A stretch of DNA of 64,000 bases from Gigaspora margarita (lineage: Eukaryota > Glomeromycota > Glomeromycetes > Diversisporales > Gigasporaceae), in NCBI GenBank assembly GCA_009809945.1, contig WTPW01000082.1:230164-294163 (forward strand), given 5' to 3'. How positions within the stretch are numbered: the stretch's first letter is position 1; each line of letters starts with the position of its first letter. The notes under the pieces were generated by a model. It was not told where the DNA came from. It saw nothing but the letters and a program-made list of their open reading frames with translations, and searched no databases. Shown here one piece after another: positions 35,191-45,119 of the stretch. The position numbers and the translations under genes are program-made.

Positions 35191-35576
35191 GGCCACACAA
35201 AGTTGATTTTTCGTTTACATGGGTTTCAAAATTTCCGGTCGGTTGTCGGATTTTTTTTTTTTTTTTTTTTTATTTTTTTTAAATTAATAGTCTTATGTTG
35301 CATCTAAGGCCACCGCAAAGTTAACTTTACGCTTTGCATAACACGAAATCAGAAAATTGGAGTTGGCAGATGGATTTTTTCTATCGGTCCTATCGGACAA
35401 TTTCGGAAAACCAAGGTCTCCATCGGGTGATGCCGGAGTAATTTCTGGAAAAAAATTCAATAGCAGAAATGGAATAATTGGCATAATTGGGACTTAAAAA
35501 AAAAAAAAAAAATTTGGAAAAATTGAAAAAATGGGTCGGCGGGTAATGCAAAACGAAAAATTAACTTTGCGTGGCC
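35191..35576. mobile_element. PIF/Harbinger-like MITE (386 bp)
   Basis: The ends ggccacacaaagttgatttt-tcgttt and, inverted, aaacgaaaaattaactttgc-gtggcc are 26 bp long and are flanked by tta on both sides (35188-35190 and 35577-35579). A 3-bp TTA TSD and GG-CC termini fit PIF/Harbinger (Tourist-like). The interior has a 22-T run at about 35251 and a 17-A run at about 35497. Confidence 0.75.
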
Positions 35577-35930
35577 TTATATACTTTTACCCTCTTAATA
35601 AATACATGAATTTTAGACTACAATAACTAACTCTATTGAATTTGTCTCTGATTCATTATGACCACAATTTCTTTAGGCGAAAGTCAGAGGCGAATCCCTA
35701 CGCCTCGAGGCGCACTTGGGGCGTCAAAGGGCTTTCGTTTGTGCCGGAGCTAAACTTACATGTGCCAGTACCACTAATTTAACGATGCCAAGACTAAGCT
35801 AAATACATTGTTTGGCGAAAGGGGAAATAAACAAACAATAAAATAAAAAGTCAGAACAAAATCAGGATGTGGCGATAGTGGGCAGAATTACCATGCCCTT
35901 AAACATGTGTGAAATCTATCAAAAGGGGTA
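35577..35930. other. Noncoding stretch of mixed composition
   Basis: 35690-35760 is GC-richer (cctcgaggcgcacttggggc). No frame or family recognised. Confidence 0.4.
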
Positions 35931-36495
35931 ATAAACAAATATTAGCAGCATAGTGCCAGGTGCAAGAACCGGATTGTGGCCCTGGCATGCGCAGTTGGCA
36001 TGTGCTTGAACCTGAAATCGCTGCGGCACATTGCTTCTCCAATTTACCTACCCTTTTGTCTGACCTGATTGACCAACATGCACAACTTATTCAACAATCG
36101 CAAACCACATCCTCTCCAAGTCAATTCAAGCCTCACCAACTCTGAAGCAAACCTCCCAATACTGAAACTAAGTATACTGGGAAACTTCTTACCCGACTCC
36201 TATTATCTGTTTCCAGCCTCTATAGCCACAATTCTTTCTAGATCCATGACAATATGGTAGATCTTGACCTACCCATAGGAAAATATGTTTCTATTATCGA
36301 AGAGCAAGCCATTCCATCTTCGAATGCCCAGACATAAAACGTCTAGGTCAAAAGTGTAATACACTTCTTAAAACATTTACTGAGGAACAGCTTGAGAAGT
36401 TTAACGCAATAATAGATCAAAACCTTTGTGATCCCATCGATGATAAGCAGATTCTAAAAGTCCTTGAATTTATATTAAAATTAATAGAATAATAA
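35931..36495 (+). pseudogene. Degenerate coding stretch, unassigned
   Basis: Protein-like segments in shifting plus-strand frames: LPTLLSDLIDQHAQLIQQSQ with a Gln/Ser-rich tail (to 36145), a stretch with DLDLPIGKYVSIIEEQAIPS (about 36255-36325), and CNTLLKTFTEEQLEKFNAII continuing to ILKLIE and a stop at about 36492. It has several breaks. A decayed retroelement gag-like protein or the front of the following Sel1-repeat gene are possible; neither is proven. Confidence 0.35.
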
Positions 36496-36744
36496 AAAAA
36501 AAATGATAACAATAAAAGAACAAAAGAAATCATACACCCACTTTCATACATTTGAGTACCCCTGAGGAAGTCCCAATAACAAACACCAACAGAAATGATC
36601 CACTGTAACTGAAGTACTCAACGTCTACTATATCCCCGATGACTCCAGAAGAAACATTCAACTGTGCTGAGCTTGGTCCTGAAGAAGGAAAGTGTCTTCA
36701 AACTTCTCCAAAATTTAGTGGCTGATATGACGATCTCGTACAAG

Positions 36745-37505
36745 AATTAGCCCTGAAGAAAAGGAACCCACCCGAGAACCTAGAGGTGAAATTAGCATTG
36801 AAAAGAATGAGTATAGAAAACCCATCTATTATTGAAAAGCACCAGAGCCGGAAAGTGTTGATGGAATAAAACCAGTTGGACCTTGTTGCGAAATTGAAGG
36901 TGAAGTGGAAAAGGATGAAACAAAGGCATACAAAGTTGAAGCGGATAAAGACGACGATGAAAAGAAGAAAGGAATCAACAAGAAGGATAACGAAGCTTTC
37001 GAAGTCATTGAAAAAACTGCTAAGATGGATCACATGGATGAAAATTTTGAATTCGGCCTTGAAAATGGCATCAACGTTGAAAAAGAAACCTTGTGGAATT
37101 ATCGGAAGTCTGTTGATGAAAGGAAGTCAGATAACTTGGAGAAAGAGAAAATTGTGGATGTCGAAGCTCCGGATAAAAATGATCATGGGACATTAGTTGA
37201 GGATGACGATGAGAAGAATGAAGGAAATAATGATGATAATTCGAAGTACCTCTTGAGGGAGAAACTTTGAACCGTGCCTGTGAAGAATGAACGAGAAAAG
37301 TTAGTGATTTCCAAAAGGCTGAAGAAAAAGAACATACTGAGAGTGAACTTGCCGAAGTAACATTTGACGTTAGAGACTGTTATCTAAATATAATAGAAAT
37401 TCGAGTGAATGAGAATAAGGCCTCCAGTTGTTATCACATACCAACTGAGTCAGATAACCTGGATGGAACGTTAGGGTGTGGGATTGCATATGATTTACAA
37501 ACATA
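36745..37505 (+). pseudogene. Decayed Sel1-like repeat protein
   Basis: The plus-strand frames carry eroded Sel1 (SLR) units: EISIEKNEYRKPIYY then KAPEPESVDG; GEVEKDETKAYK; KKGINKKDNEAFEV then EKTAKMDHMDENFEFG; LENGINVEKE then YRKSVDERKSDN; and after a stop at 37270, FQKAEEKEHTES then RVNENKASSCYHI and ESDNLDG. The spacing of about 36 residues and the G-(I/V)-x-(V/I)-x-K-(D/N)-E-x-K-A signature are diagnostic. The usual Trp-Tyr and Tyr-Cys-Tyr positions are lost and small deletions recur, so the fold is unlikely. In these fungi SLRs usually follow a kinase domain; none is adjacent. It lies between two LTR pieces of one family. Confidence 0.6.
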
Positions 37506-37555
37506 GTGAAGATCATATAGTAAACTCTCGATCAATTTTTATGACTGACAAAACA

Positions 37556-37860
37556 TAGTAAATTCTAAACGTTAATAACTCGTGAACTAATAAAGGCATA
37601 CTTATAAAATTATACTTATTCGAATCGTCTTGACATAGTCTTTAACATAATAGAGCCATTTTGAATTTTTCAATAATAAAAATGTGATTTTTGTTACTGA
37701 ATTCCGCTTTAATTTATATAAAAGGAGCGAAAATGGTTCTATTACACTAAAGAGCACATTAAAACGATTCGAACAAGTATAATTTTATAGGTACATCTTC
37801 ATTAATTTATGAGATATTAAAGCTTAAAATTACTACCGGTTAACATCATGTTCTAGCACT
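37556..37860. mobile_element. Foldback element downstream of the Sel1 pseudogene
   Basis: Arms pair around ataaaattatacttattcga (37596-37615) and its inverse tcgaacaagtataattttat (about 37769-37788), extending outward through ctcgtgaactaataaaggca and its diverged inverse. No TSD identified. Confidence 0.6.
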
Positions 37861-37866
37861 TTCCCG

Positions 37867-38435
37867 ATGTTTACATATTTAGCAACCAATAGATTTGAAA
37901 TATTTGAAATGATCGACATAAATTCGGATATTTCCGGAAAAATCTTAATTAGTAAAATCTGTTATATGATCTCTAAGTTTGTGTTTAATATGCTATTTCA
38001 CACCCTAATGGAACGTTTATGGTTGGTAATTGTTATCATAACGGAAGATATCCTGGAGAACAATCTGATCTTGAATCCTGATTTCAGAGTGGTATGAGCA
38101 TATGAAAAAACGGGCTTTGAACTGGAATTGAAACCAATCGGAAGTGGATCACTTGATAATTTAAAGTCAGTAATTGAGAATAAGTTCGAGAATAATGGCA
38201 CGTGGTTTGAACATCGATTTGAAGAACCAACGGTGCAGATCAAAGAGAGTATGAATGGAGGTATTAAAACCGGTAAAAATAAGTATGCAGCCGTAGCATG
38301 TAGTGAAATACACCGGATAAACCAAGGGTTCGGATCCTACCAATGAATTCCAGTCTTCAATCCCGGAGGATATTTTCGTTCTGCTTTCAAATTAAAGCAA
38401 CCTAGAGTAGGGATTGGAAATCAGGCGGAGGAGTA
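37867..38435 (+). other. Unassigned stretch with two short ORFs before the LTR
   Basis: The ORFs at 37867-38097 and 38128-38346 (PIGSGSLDNLKSVIENKF) have protein-like composition, but I do not recognise them. They may be the continuation of the Sel1-repeat gene or retroelement remnants. 38428-38435 (ggaggagt) is purine-rich immediately before the LTR start and could be a polypurine tract. Confidence 0.3.
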
Positions 38436-39008
38436 TGTCACAATTCGAAATTGTGACATTAGAAGTTTCGAATTTCCTGATTAGTTTGCCCCATTTGTAA
38501 ATAGATATTCTTTTTATTTAGTATAGATAGCTTTCATTTCTACTTTTGTATAATTCTTTAAATGTTAGTCAAAATCCGTGTAAAACTTGATTGACATATA
38601 ATCAACCCTTTTTGTAATATCTTCATAACACATTAACGTGTTAAAGGGCACAGATTATAAACATTCTCGATAGCACGTCAACGTGTTGGGCTTAGTAGTA
38701 CCATCGTTGAATAGCACGTAGCGTGTTAAACAACACGTTAATGTGCCAAACAACACATTAACGTGTCATATATTAAATTCAAATGTAAACGAATGAATTT
38801 GACTTCAATAAAGATATATAAGAAGAGAATAGGTAGAGAAGTTCCACTTAAGAACAATAAAAGAAGTAAGCTAGTGTAGTGCTGAAGAGGCCTTTATTCG
38901 AGTAAATTAGAAACTTATCTTCCTAGTACGTTAATTTGTTAAACGTATACGCTCTCCCTCCTTAATAGTTACAGTACGTATGCACATTATTCATTGATAA
39001 TTCCAACA
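38436..39008 (+). mobile_element. LTR of a Ty3-like retrotransposon (573 bp)
   Basis: It starts with a near-palindrome tgtcacaattcgaaattgtg-aca and ends attccaaca (TG..CA), preceded by a purine-rich ggcggaggagta. The middle holds many aacgtgtt/aacacgtt motifs, a TATA-like gatatataagaaga at about 38812 and an aataaa-like signal at about 38858. Related pieces are at 34474-34768 and, inverted, at 26845-27325. The Ty3 assignment is an inference from layout; no pol gene is seen here. Confidence 0.7.
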
Positions 39009-39031
39009 GAAATTAATAAGTATCACGCATA

Positions 39032-39285
39032 CAGTCAAACCTCTCTATAGTCACCTCCTCTATAGTCACAAAATTAATATACTGTAGTTACAAATTTATT
39101 TTACTAATTATCTATAAATACAGTCAAGACTCTATAGTGACCTCCTCTATAGTCACAAAATTAATATAATAACAAATTTAGTTTTGCCAAATATCTATAA
39201 ATATATAAAAATACCTCTATATTAGTCACACTTATAATCACAGTTTTTTGTATCCCAACGATGTGACTATAGAGAGGTTAGACTG
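39032..39285. mobile_element. Mariner/pogo-like MITE (254 bp)
   Basis: The left end cagtcaaacctctctatagt-cac (preceded by ta) and the right end gtgactatagagaggttaga-ctg are inverse. An inner duplicate of the left end starts at about 39121. The family is the same as 53024-53724. Confidence 0.7.
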
Positions 39286-39628
39286 ATATAATATATTTTT
39301 ACATAATACGTAAAAATCACTTTATCGTTAATCAAGGCCCCTATACGTAAATCTTTTTAATGAATCCTACACATAATTATCTCTAATGTTAATCAAAGCC
39401 CCATACACGTAATTCCCTCTAACGCTAGTCAAAACTCCTAGACATATTTGTTTTACATAATAAAAAATATTTTTAATCAAAGCCCATGCTTTCAATTAAT
39501 AATTCTTATCTTCAAAATATTTCTAACCTAATTATTAAACCAATCAAATAGACCCGATTATACTATAAATTAAAATTAAAACCCCTAAGCACGCTCTTAC
39601 AAAATATCTTGTTTCTTATCAAGAAAGT
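39286..39628. other. Spacer downstream of the intact fusion gene
   Basis: AT-rich; contains three loose repeats of tcaaagccc-(c)tatacgtaat (near 39336, 39395 and 39478). No gene. Confidence 0.5.
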
Positions 39629-42600
39629 TTAAAATTTTTTTGATTCATAATCATTTACTAAATTGTATAAAACTTCATGCATATCACAGATTGTTGGACG
39701 CTCTTTTGGGACTTCATTAGTTGCTAAATAAGAAATAAATTAATACTCAATATTACAGTATTAAATCTGTTAAATAATGTTTCTATTTACCTTTTATACT
39801 AATTTCTGCATATTCTTCCGGAATAGAATTATTAAAATTCTTTTTGTTTTGATGGATGAAACTGATTATTTTATTAAGATCTTTACGATTAATTTCATCC
39901 TCATATGGAGGTTTTTGATTTGCAAGTTCCCATAAAAGAATTCCAAAACTAAAAATATTTAATAAAAATTTATAAGTTATTTATTATAAGAGAGAAAAAT
40001 AATTTAAATAGAGATAGAGCCCATTTAACACCTAATAATGCTAAAAAAATTTTTTTTACCACCCTAATCAATGGCAACCATTGCTATTATTCATAAGCTT
40101 ACCTATAAATTTCGCATTTGAAATTGTATTTTACGGTTGATGCTGTATAGGAGTTAGCATGTGTGCGTGTTGGTGGTTGTGTATGTGCTTGTGTATGTGT
40201 ATGTGTATATGTATTCCTCTCTATTATTTCTGGTGCCACATATTCGATACCCGTGCAATTAATTTGAAGTTGCTTTAGTTGCTTTGAATGATCTTTCGTT
40301 AATCGACTATGGCAAAAGTTTATAATTTTGGCCCTAAGATTGCTTGTTATCAAAATATTTTCAGATCTGATATTACGATGCAAAAAATTCACTTCATTTA
40401 AAAATAACAATCCATTACATATGTCTAGCGCAATTTTTAACTTAATTAAATTATTTAAATTGCTATGATTCATGTAATACGTTCTCAAATTACCATGTTC
40501 TGACCATTCTGTACATATTGAATCTGGATATGTTTCGTCTTGTATGATTCCGTAAAACTCAGTCATATTCATCAAACTCTTTAAATTATTTAAAAATACT
40601 TGATGATCCAGTGTGTTATTTTGATATGAACTGCAACTGCATTTATTATATTTGTTTTTACATGGACTATATGGTTTAAGTGCTTTTTGATGATGACAAA
40701 TATATTTTTTAAATGCAACTTCACTACGTCCAGAATTCTGCATATCATCACTTATCTGGTGAATAATGTCAAACATTGATTCGTTTCTGTCATTAAAATT
40801 GTATTGAAGCGCTTGAATAATCTACGAAAATAAATAAGATTTTAAATTGTTTTTAATGATAAATGTTATAATGCCAGATCAAAAATACCTTCTCTGTTTC
40901 TTCAACATCGTCGTGTACATCCATAGCTTGATCGTCTTTCTGAATTGTAAACCCAAGAGAAGACATGGATTTATGATATTCCTCTAATAATTTGGAATAT
41001 TCAGTTTTTAATAATTCACATGAAATTCCAGAATCAATATTTTGAATAAAACTTTTTAATCCCTTTATGTGGGAAATATTTTCCATGAATTTATTGATGC
41101 CCTTAAGGTTATCCACAAGATTTTTAAAATATGTATAATTCTCCAATGTTACAAATTTAGGTAGGTAACTTTTTCGAATATGGATTCTTTTAACATGATA
41201 TTTAGCTTCGAGGATACATTGACTTAATATTTCATACATTATTTTGTTAAGTTGAACGTTATCGTTAGACTCATTAGACTTTCTAATTTCTTCAAGTTTG
41301 TAAACTTCATTGAATAATGGTTCAAAATGGTGTTGTGAAAGATGTAGTTGCATATTATTTGTAGGACCTATATCTTGCATCTTATCAGTATCCTCTATAA
41401 TTATTTTTAGACCAGAATAATTGTTATGATATGACTGTTCTGTAACTAGATCCAAGAGTAAATCAGAAAAAGAATTTATTAATTTTTTGTTTCATGTAAA
41501 TGAAAACAGCTTACGACAATATAAAGTGTAATTGAGCCGTAATTATTGATGTATGCAACACTTGTTGAGAATTACTTTATTATCGTTCATACCTGTTGTG
41601 TGAATATCATTTTCTGTTAAAGTCGGCTTTTTTTTTAAAATTTCAAGATCATTTAATATTTCAGTAGCGTCAGCAGGTCTAAATGCAGGATCTGGATTCC
41701 AACATTTTTCATATATCTTTACATAATCCCAAGGCATTCCTACTTGTCGATTTTCTCTCAAGCCATTACAAAGATAAAAGGTTAAGTTGAAATCATGTCT
41801 ACCGTCAAATGGCGGGGTACAAGTATATATTTCCCACATTAGTACTCCAAAACTATAAATATCAGAGAATTTCCCATGTGTATAATCGGAGTTTTCAAGC
41901 GATTTTGGGTCAACGTAAGCCTGTATTCCTCGAATATCAGATGTTCCTTTTGATTCTAGAAGAGATTTTGAGAGACCAAAATCCGCTAAAAGAGCTCTTC
42001 TTCGATGAATTAGAACGTTTTTGGAATGCTACATGATCGATAAAAAATCTTAGCGTATTATATAATTGGGATGACATTTTGCTGAAAAAGTTACACCTAG
42101 CACACTACTGAAACAAATCCTAATGCAAGATAATAATAAAAACCTACCAAATCTCTGTGTATTATAGTTTCTTTATGCAAAAATTCTAATCCTTTGGCAA
42201 TATCCTTGCATAAAGATATCTTGTGATCTAATTCTAAGATATTATCTTTAAGATAATTCTTTAAAGTACCACTATCTGCATACTGCATTACTAAAATATA
42301 TTCTCCAATTTCATGACCTATAATTAAATTAAATATAATTTTAAATAATAAAGTACTAGCGAAAACAATTATAACAGATAAGCAGAAATAAAGTGTATGA
42401 CTCATGAGTTTAATATAACGTAAACCGCAGGTTATGGTATTTCATAATTAGCTGCGTATAATTAACTTAAATTTTACGGCAATAATACCGTAATGCAGGG
42501 AGTGTATATTGTATACCTTTAGATAATCCAAAGAACTGGATAATATATTCTTTACAATTTTTAGATTTCCTCAAGGCATTCAACTAATTATAATTAGATA

Positions 42601-43038
42601 TGTATTATTAAATTATTTACACCTATTTTAACATTATTTTCAACAAACCTCACGGTTAAAATCTTTCAATTGTTTAGGATCTCTACGACTAACTGTTTTT
42701 GCTGCTACAAGTTGTCCTTTCCATTGTGCCGTGTAAACCTTACCAAAGCCGCCCTCTGCTATAAACTTTAAGTTTGTTAATTCGGAAGATTCAATATCAC
42801 AAACAGGCTGTTCAATATCGTGGACAATCGCGTAAGGACTCAAACGTTCCGGAGATTGAATATTATTATTTTGTGCCGGAGGTTGCGTTGTGTCGGTTTG
42901 GGATTCAACATTGATTATTATATTTTGCCGATTATTTTCTAATAAAAAATTATCTAGTATATTTCTTCGAAAGTATATGATGCATAAACATACAAGGAAT
43001 ATAAAAAGATACATGTTAGTGCATGCAAAAAGTTGCAT
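39629..43038 (-). CDS. Transmembrane kinase / MLKL-like helical bundle / pseudokinase fusion
   Basis: Spliced on GT-AG sites conserved with the paralogue: 43038-42649, 42583-42517, 42317-42148, 42028-41593, 41445-40889, 40821-40103, 39948-39792, 39723-39629; about 864 residues. Residues 8-23 are a hydrophobic segment (likely signal anchor). Residues 91-354 form a TKL-type kinase: EGGFGKVY at 95-102, Lys114 in VAAKT, HRDLHSKN at 206-213, DFG at 225-227, YVDPK in place of APE, then YSFGVLMWE. Residues 355-540 are predicted mostly helical, with a pattern (GINKFMENISHIKG..) like the MLKL N-terminal four-helix bundle. Residues from 541 form a pseudokinase: VAFKK keeps the Lys, but HRD is HRN (688-690) and DFG is NFC (708-710); APE is kept. 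I infer a RIPK-like kinase fused to an MLKL-like effector, perhaps a membrane-acting cell-death or stress protein. Exon 7 counts one base short (near 39840), which would truncate the last lobe if real. Confidence 0.8.
40140..40212 (-). repeat. (TG/CA)-type microsatellite inside the pseudokinase exon
   Basis: gtgtgcgtgttggtggttgt-gtatgtgcttgtgtatgtgt on the plus strand encodes a Thr/His-rich run (NTYTHTHTQAHTQPPTRTHA) directly after the APE motif and before the CEIYSFG helix. The paralogue at about 31618-31660 has a shorter version, so the loop length varies by repeat slippage. Confidence 0.8.
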
Positions 43039-43579
43039 TTAATGCATCGCGTAAAAATGTTCAATTTATATGTTTAGCACGTAACACTACAATAAATCAA
43101 ATTCAATTTTGTATAACAAATGCTTAGAATTGGTAGGTGTGAAAAGATATATAGAATAATACTAAATTACACAAAATTCTTTTGATCTACATGTAAATTA
43201 GACAAAATATTGAGTATTTTGATTTTAGGATTAATAAATTTGTAGCCGTACCCGCATCCCAATCGAGCCAATCAAATTCTAAGATCAAGTGTAACGTTGC
43301 ACATTTAGTAAGAGTCAAAACAAACGATCGTTTTGCCAAAAATTGCTTCTAACTCAAAATTTAGCATAGGAAACTACCTTTCGGGTTCTAACAAAAAAAA
43401 TCCCTTACTAAATTTTAATGAAACTATAGTCTTCTCTAATGCTAGCCTCACAATAACCCTAACCTTGATTGCAATGGTTTATTCTTATAGAAAAGTTGTT
43501 TTAATAGTGACGTTACACCTGATCTTAGTTATTGTTACAGTAACTCACGGTCACAAAATCATTACTCCATATTTTATAG
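43039..43579. other. Upstream region of the fusion gene
   Basis: It should hold the promoter of the minus-strand gene. No TATA or other element can be pinned down. The plus-strand ORF at 43333-43599 is judged accidental: its composition is AT-driven and it has no paralogue. Confidence 0.4.
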
Positions 43580-43790
43580 GTAGTGGCACCGTAAGTTAAG
43601 ATCGGAGTTTGTTACTAATTTTAGTTATGACATGAAAAATTAAACAAAATATTAGGTTTTTGTTTTTATAGGATAGTAGTACAGTAGGTAAAGATCGGAG
43701 TTGACAACTAAATTTAGTAGACAAATAATAAACATTTAGTGTAGCTGGTGTAGTAAGTAAAAATCGGAATTCGAATCCCTGTCATTAAAA
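43580..43790 (+). repeat. Three degenerate copies of a tRNA-like phrase
   Basis: gtagtggcaccgtaagttaa-gatcggagttt (about 43580), gatagtagtacagtaggtaa-agatcggagttga (about 43672) and gtgtagctggtgtagtaagt-aaaaatcggaattcgaatcc (about 43738) share one pattern. The third ends in a B-box-like attcgaatccc, and tagctggtgtagtaag is A-box-like. This could be an eroded tRNA or SINE head; no cloverleaf forms. Confidence 0.35.
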
Positions 43791-44667
43791 CAAAGCTTGA
43801 GTAATACCTGACCAGAGAAAATATTTTATTTTTAATTCTATAGATTAAATTATTTCATAGATATTTTATTTCACTGAAAATTATTTATAGGCTGGTTTAT
43901 TTTACAGATGAACCAAAAACATGGCATAGGTTTTTAAAATGCGGCTTTAATGTTTTTTTTATCAATTTATTTTTAGTCATCATTACAAATCGCAGTATCG
44001 CATAATTTACAATCTCTTATCGTATAAATCCCGTGTGTCAAATTAATGTCATACTTATGAAATGTAACCCAGTGATCGTTGTGTATTTAGAAATGATTAA
44101 CAAAGTCATCTTTGATAATTAGCGATTATCATTTAATCAACCCAATAAAAGATCCTAACAAAAAAAAATGAAAAATGTCAAAGATCGAGCGAATAGAAAT
44201 AAATTGGTATCGGTTTTATGTCTTAAAATCATGTTTTTGCTATCGGTTGTTACAGCATTTATAACTGCATAAATGTGGATAATCGCATTTATCTTTCTTT
44301 TAATATAAATTTCGTTATGACAACACCGGGCGTAGGATCGATTTCTGCTCACATGATTTTCCGAAGTAAAGCAATTAAATATCTAAAGAAATTCAAAACA
44401 AAATCGTATTTATCGAAAGATTTAGAATAGCAAATCATCTTCCTGGCTCTAATAAAGAAGTTTCTTTCAAGGCTAACATAAATTAATTTTATTCTCAGAC
44501 TATTGATGCCAGAAAGTCACGTGACTGTAAAATCGATCCTACGACCTGTCAATTTCTCTCGTTATACTGTAGTACTAGTCACATAACGTCAATAAAACGG
44601 TATGAAGACTCCCGCATATCGTTTTTTTTTATTTGTTTACTTTTATTATTCTTTTTTCTTTATTTAT
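43791..44667. other. AT-rich noncoding stretch
   Basis: No gene. gcgtaggatcgatttctgct-cacatgattttccg (44328-44362) is the approximate inverse of gaaagtcacgtgactgtaaa-atcgatcctacg (44511-44542), so 44328-44542 may be a foldback element with cgtaggatcga ends. Confidence 0.4.
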
Positions 44668-44675
44668 GTCGTAAG

Positions 44676-44761
44676 TAGTGATGTGCCGCGTACAGTACTA
44701 TACGTACTGTACGTACTGTACGTTAAAATTTTTCAGGCATCATATAAATGGCACATCACTA
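44676..44761. mobile_element. 86-bp hAT-type MITE
   Basis: The ends are tagtgatgtgcc and ggcacatcacta, with an exact 8-bp TSD, gtcgtaag, at 44668-44675 and 44762-44769. The interior contains repeated gtacgtactgtacgt palindromes. It is one of the shortest possible intact elements. The ORF overlapping it (44602-44784) is therefore spurious. Confidence 0.88.
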
Positions 44762-44869
44762 GTCGTAAGCCTTTCTGTTTTTAATCATAGTTAGATAGAA
44801 TCGGCATAGCCTCAAATAGAGCGGGAAGGTGCCGCAGAAATTATGTAAAATTTCCGGTTTTTTGTACAT

Positions 44870-45110
44870 GGATTTTAGAATTTGGTGCACCCTGCACTGT
44901 AGTGCACCCTACAGTAATAAACATAAATAATGATTAGAGTTAGGATTGGGATTAGGGTTAGGGTCAAAGAATTAAATTTTAAAGTAACATCACAAGAGGA
45001 GCATTTTTTTGTTAAAAATACAACAGGGTTTACTTAGTAAAATTTTGAGAAACAGAAATAGAGTGCACTGCAGTGCAGATGTACAACAGTTGTACAACAT
45101 TCTATAATCC
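44870..45110. mobile_element. Mutator-like MITE (241 bp) with telomere-like motif
   Basis: The ends ggattttagaat and attctataatcc are flanked by the exact 9-bp repeat tttgtacat at 44861-44869 and 45111-45119. A 9-bp TSD fits Mutator-like elements. Subterminal gtgcaccctgcactgtagtg pairs with the right-arm gtgcactgcagtgcagatgt. The interior contains gattagggttagggtc. A lone related end is at about 47345. Confidence 0.8.
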
Positions 45111-45119
45111 TTTGTACAT

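Noticed and set aside
44602-44784. 60-codon plus-strand ORF
   Set aside because: Runs straight through the 86-bp MITE and its TSDs.
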